DNA of 62,404 nt from Acetatifactor sp. GTDB taxonomy: Bacteria; Bacillota; Clostridia; Lachnospirales; Lachnospiraceae. The notes under the pieces are model-generated. The model was given only the letters and a program-made list of their open reading frames with translations. It was not told the DNA's origin and made no database searches. Location of the stretch: NCBI GenBank assembly GCA_022511385.1, contig JAFLRN010000008.1, positions 1 through 62,404 of the forward strand, read 5' to 3'. The position numbers were made by a program, and so were the translations under genes. Every line of letters starts with the position of its first letter. The stretch's first letter is position 1. Positions 62,195-62,404 of the stretch are shown here, piece by piece.

Positions 62195-62404
62195 CAGGCG
62201 CCGGGCGCCGGGCGTGCCCTGGGCCAACAATACAGAGGCGCCCTTAGCGGAGATGAAATCCACTGCCTACGCAGACTTAGATGCGGTACTTTCGCACCTT
62301 AGTCGAAGTTGGCAGTTAGTTCAGCGGAGCGCCGCCTCGTTTGCGCGAGCATTGAGCCGAACGCAGGCGCTTGCGCATGCACTCGGCGAAAGCCGCGACA
62401 GCGA
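62195..62404 (+). repeat. Structured repeat element, copy E4 (runs off window)
   Basis: Matches E3 closely over GGCGTGC.CTGGGCCAACAAT, GAGGCGCCCTTAGCGGAG, TGAAATCCACTGCCTACG and GGTACTTTCGCACCTTA (loop at 62285-62294). The 3' arm after GCGCCGCCTCGTT diverges from E3, so its outer stem is not complementary; it may be truncated or recombined. Continues past the right edge. Confidence 0.7.

Overview
The window looks like a chromosomal segment of a Firmicute of the order Clostridiales, most likely family Lachnospiraceae. This is an inference from gene content: the order uvrC - hprK - ROK glucokinase - murB, a T-box in front of a type 3 proS, NiaR, MecA, Spx/ArsC-like and VanW/VanZ proteins, and Rpn-type PD-(D/E)XK 'transposase' proteins. 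Shine-Dalgarno sequences are strong throughout, base composition is roughly balanced, and AT-rich accessory patches occur. No rRNA, tRNA, CRISPR array, prophage or classical insertion sequence was recognised.

Layout. 1-14.4 kb is mostly core: murB (partial), glcK, hprK, uvrC and ftsH on the minus strand; a lipoprotein; a DUF1846 protein and pyrG on the plus strand; an SLC13/ArsB-like permease, a YitT protein, thioredoxin and trmB. 14.8-17.4 kb holds a DacF-like D-Ala-D-Ala carboxypeptidase and a DEDDh exonuclease. 17.4-25 kb is accessory: an Rpn nuclease and a small membrane-anchored protein sit between two copies of a LysM-gene/exonuclease junction. They are followed by the LysM protein, proS with a proline T-box, and a cluster of small paralogous membrane proteins and their remnants around a lipoprotein. 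25-37.3 kb is mixed: an Spx/ArsC-like protein, a DUF5060/DUF4038 glycosidase, GNAT, Uma2, TrpB2, an ECF sigma operon, VanZ, MecA, an RdgB-Nudix fusion and NiaR. 38.4-42.1 kb is a compact four-gene operon of unknown purpose: a small unknown protein, a zinc-ribbon protein with a kinase-like remnant, a vWA protein and a divergent PurA homologue.

42.2-50.8 kb is a sulfur amino-acid region. A cystathionine gamma-synthase/lyase-family gene and a MalY/PatB-type C-S lyase precede an eight-gene operon: polar amino-acid ABC transporter, URO-D-family protein, QueG-like Fe-S protein, ATC-hydrolase-like protein and HIT protein. That operon is led by an unlabelled 37-residue peptide (48088-48201) with seven cysteines in an eleven-residue stretch. 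It is followed at once by an antiterminator-competent segment and an intrinsic terminator, which together have the layout of a cysteine-codon transcription attenuator. This is the most exciting signal in the window.

51-54.8 kb is an Hpt - DUF342/FapA-like - HD-GYP response regulator operon. 55-62 kb is mostly core: trmL, a class I aminotransferase with its Lrp regulator, a PurM/HypE-like protein, a VanW protein, a 35-residue membrane peptide, an anchored protein of unknown function and a metallophosphoesterase.

Several intergenic regions hold repeat families not explained by any gene. One is a roughly 150-base nested hairpin element in four copies, with an invariant GGTACTTTCG loop and covarying stems. 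Another is a pair of roughly 75-base repeats at 11.2 and 28.8 kb. A shared terminal motif, GCRAGTGACG, occurs at three places. Coordinates and motifs were read by eye; homology assignments rest on remembered family signatures, not on searches.
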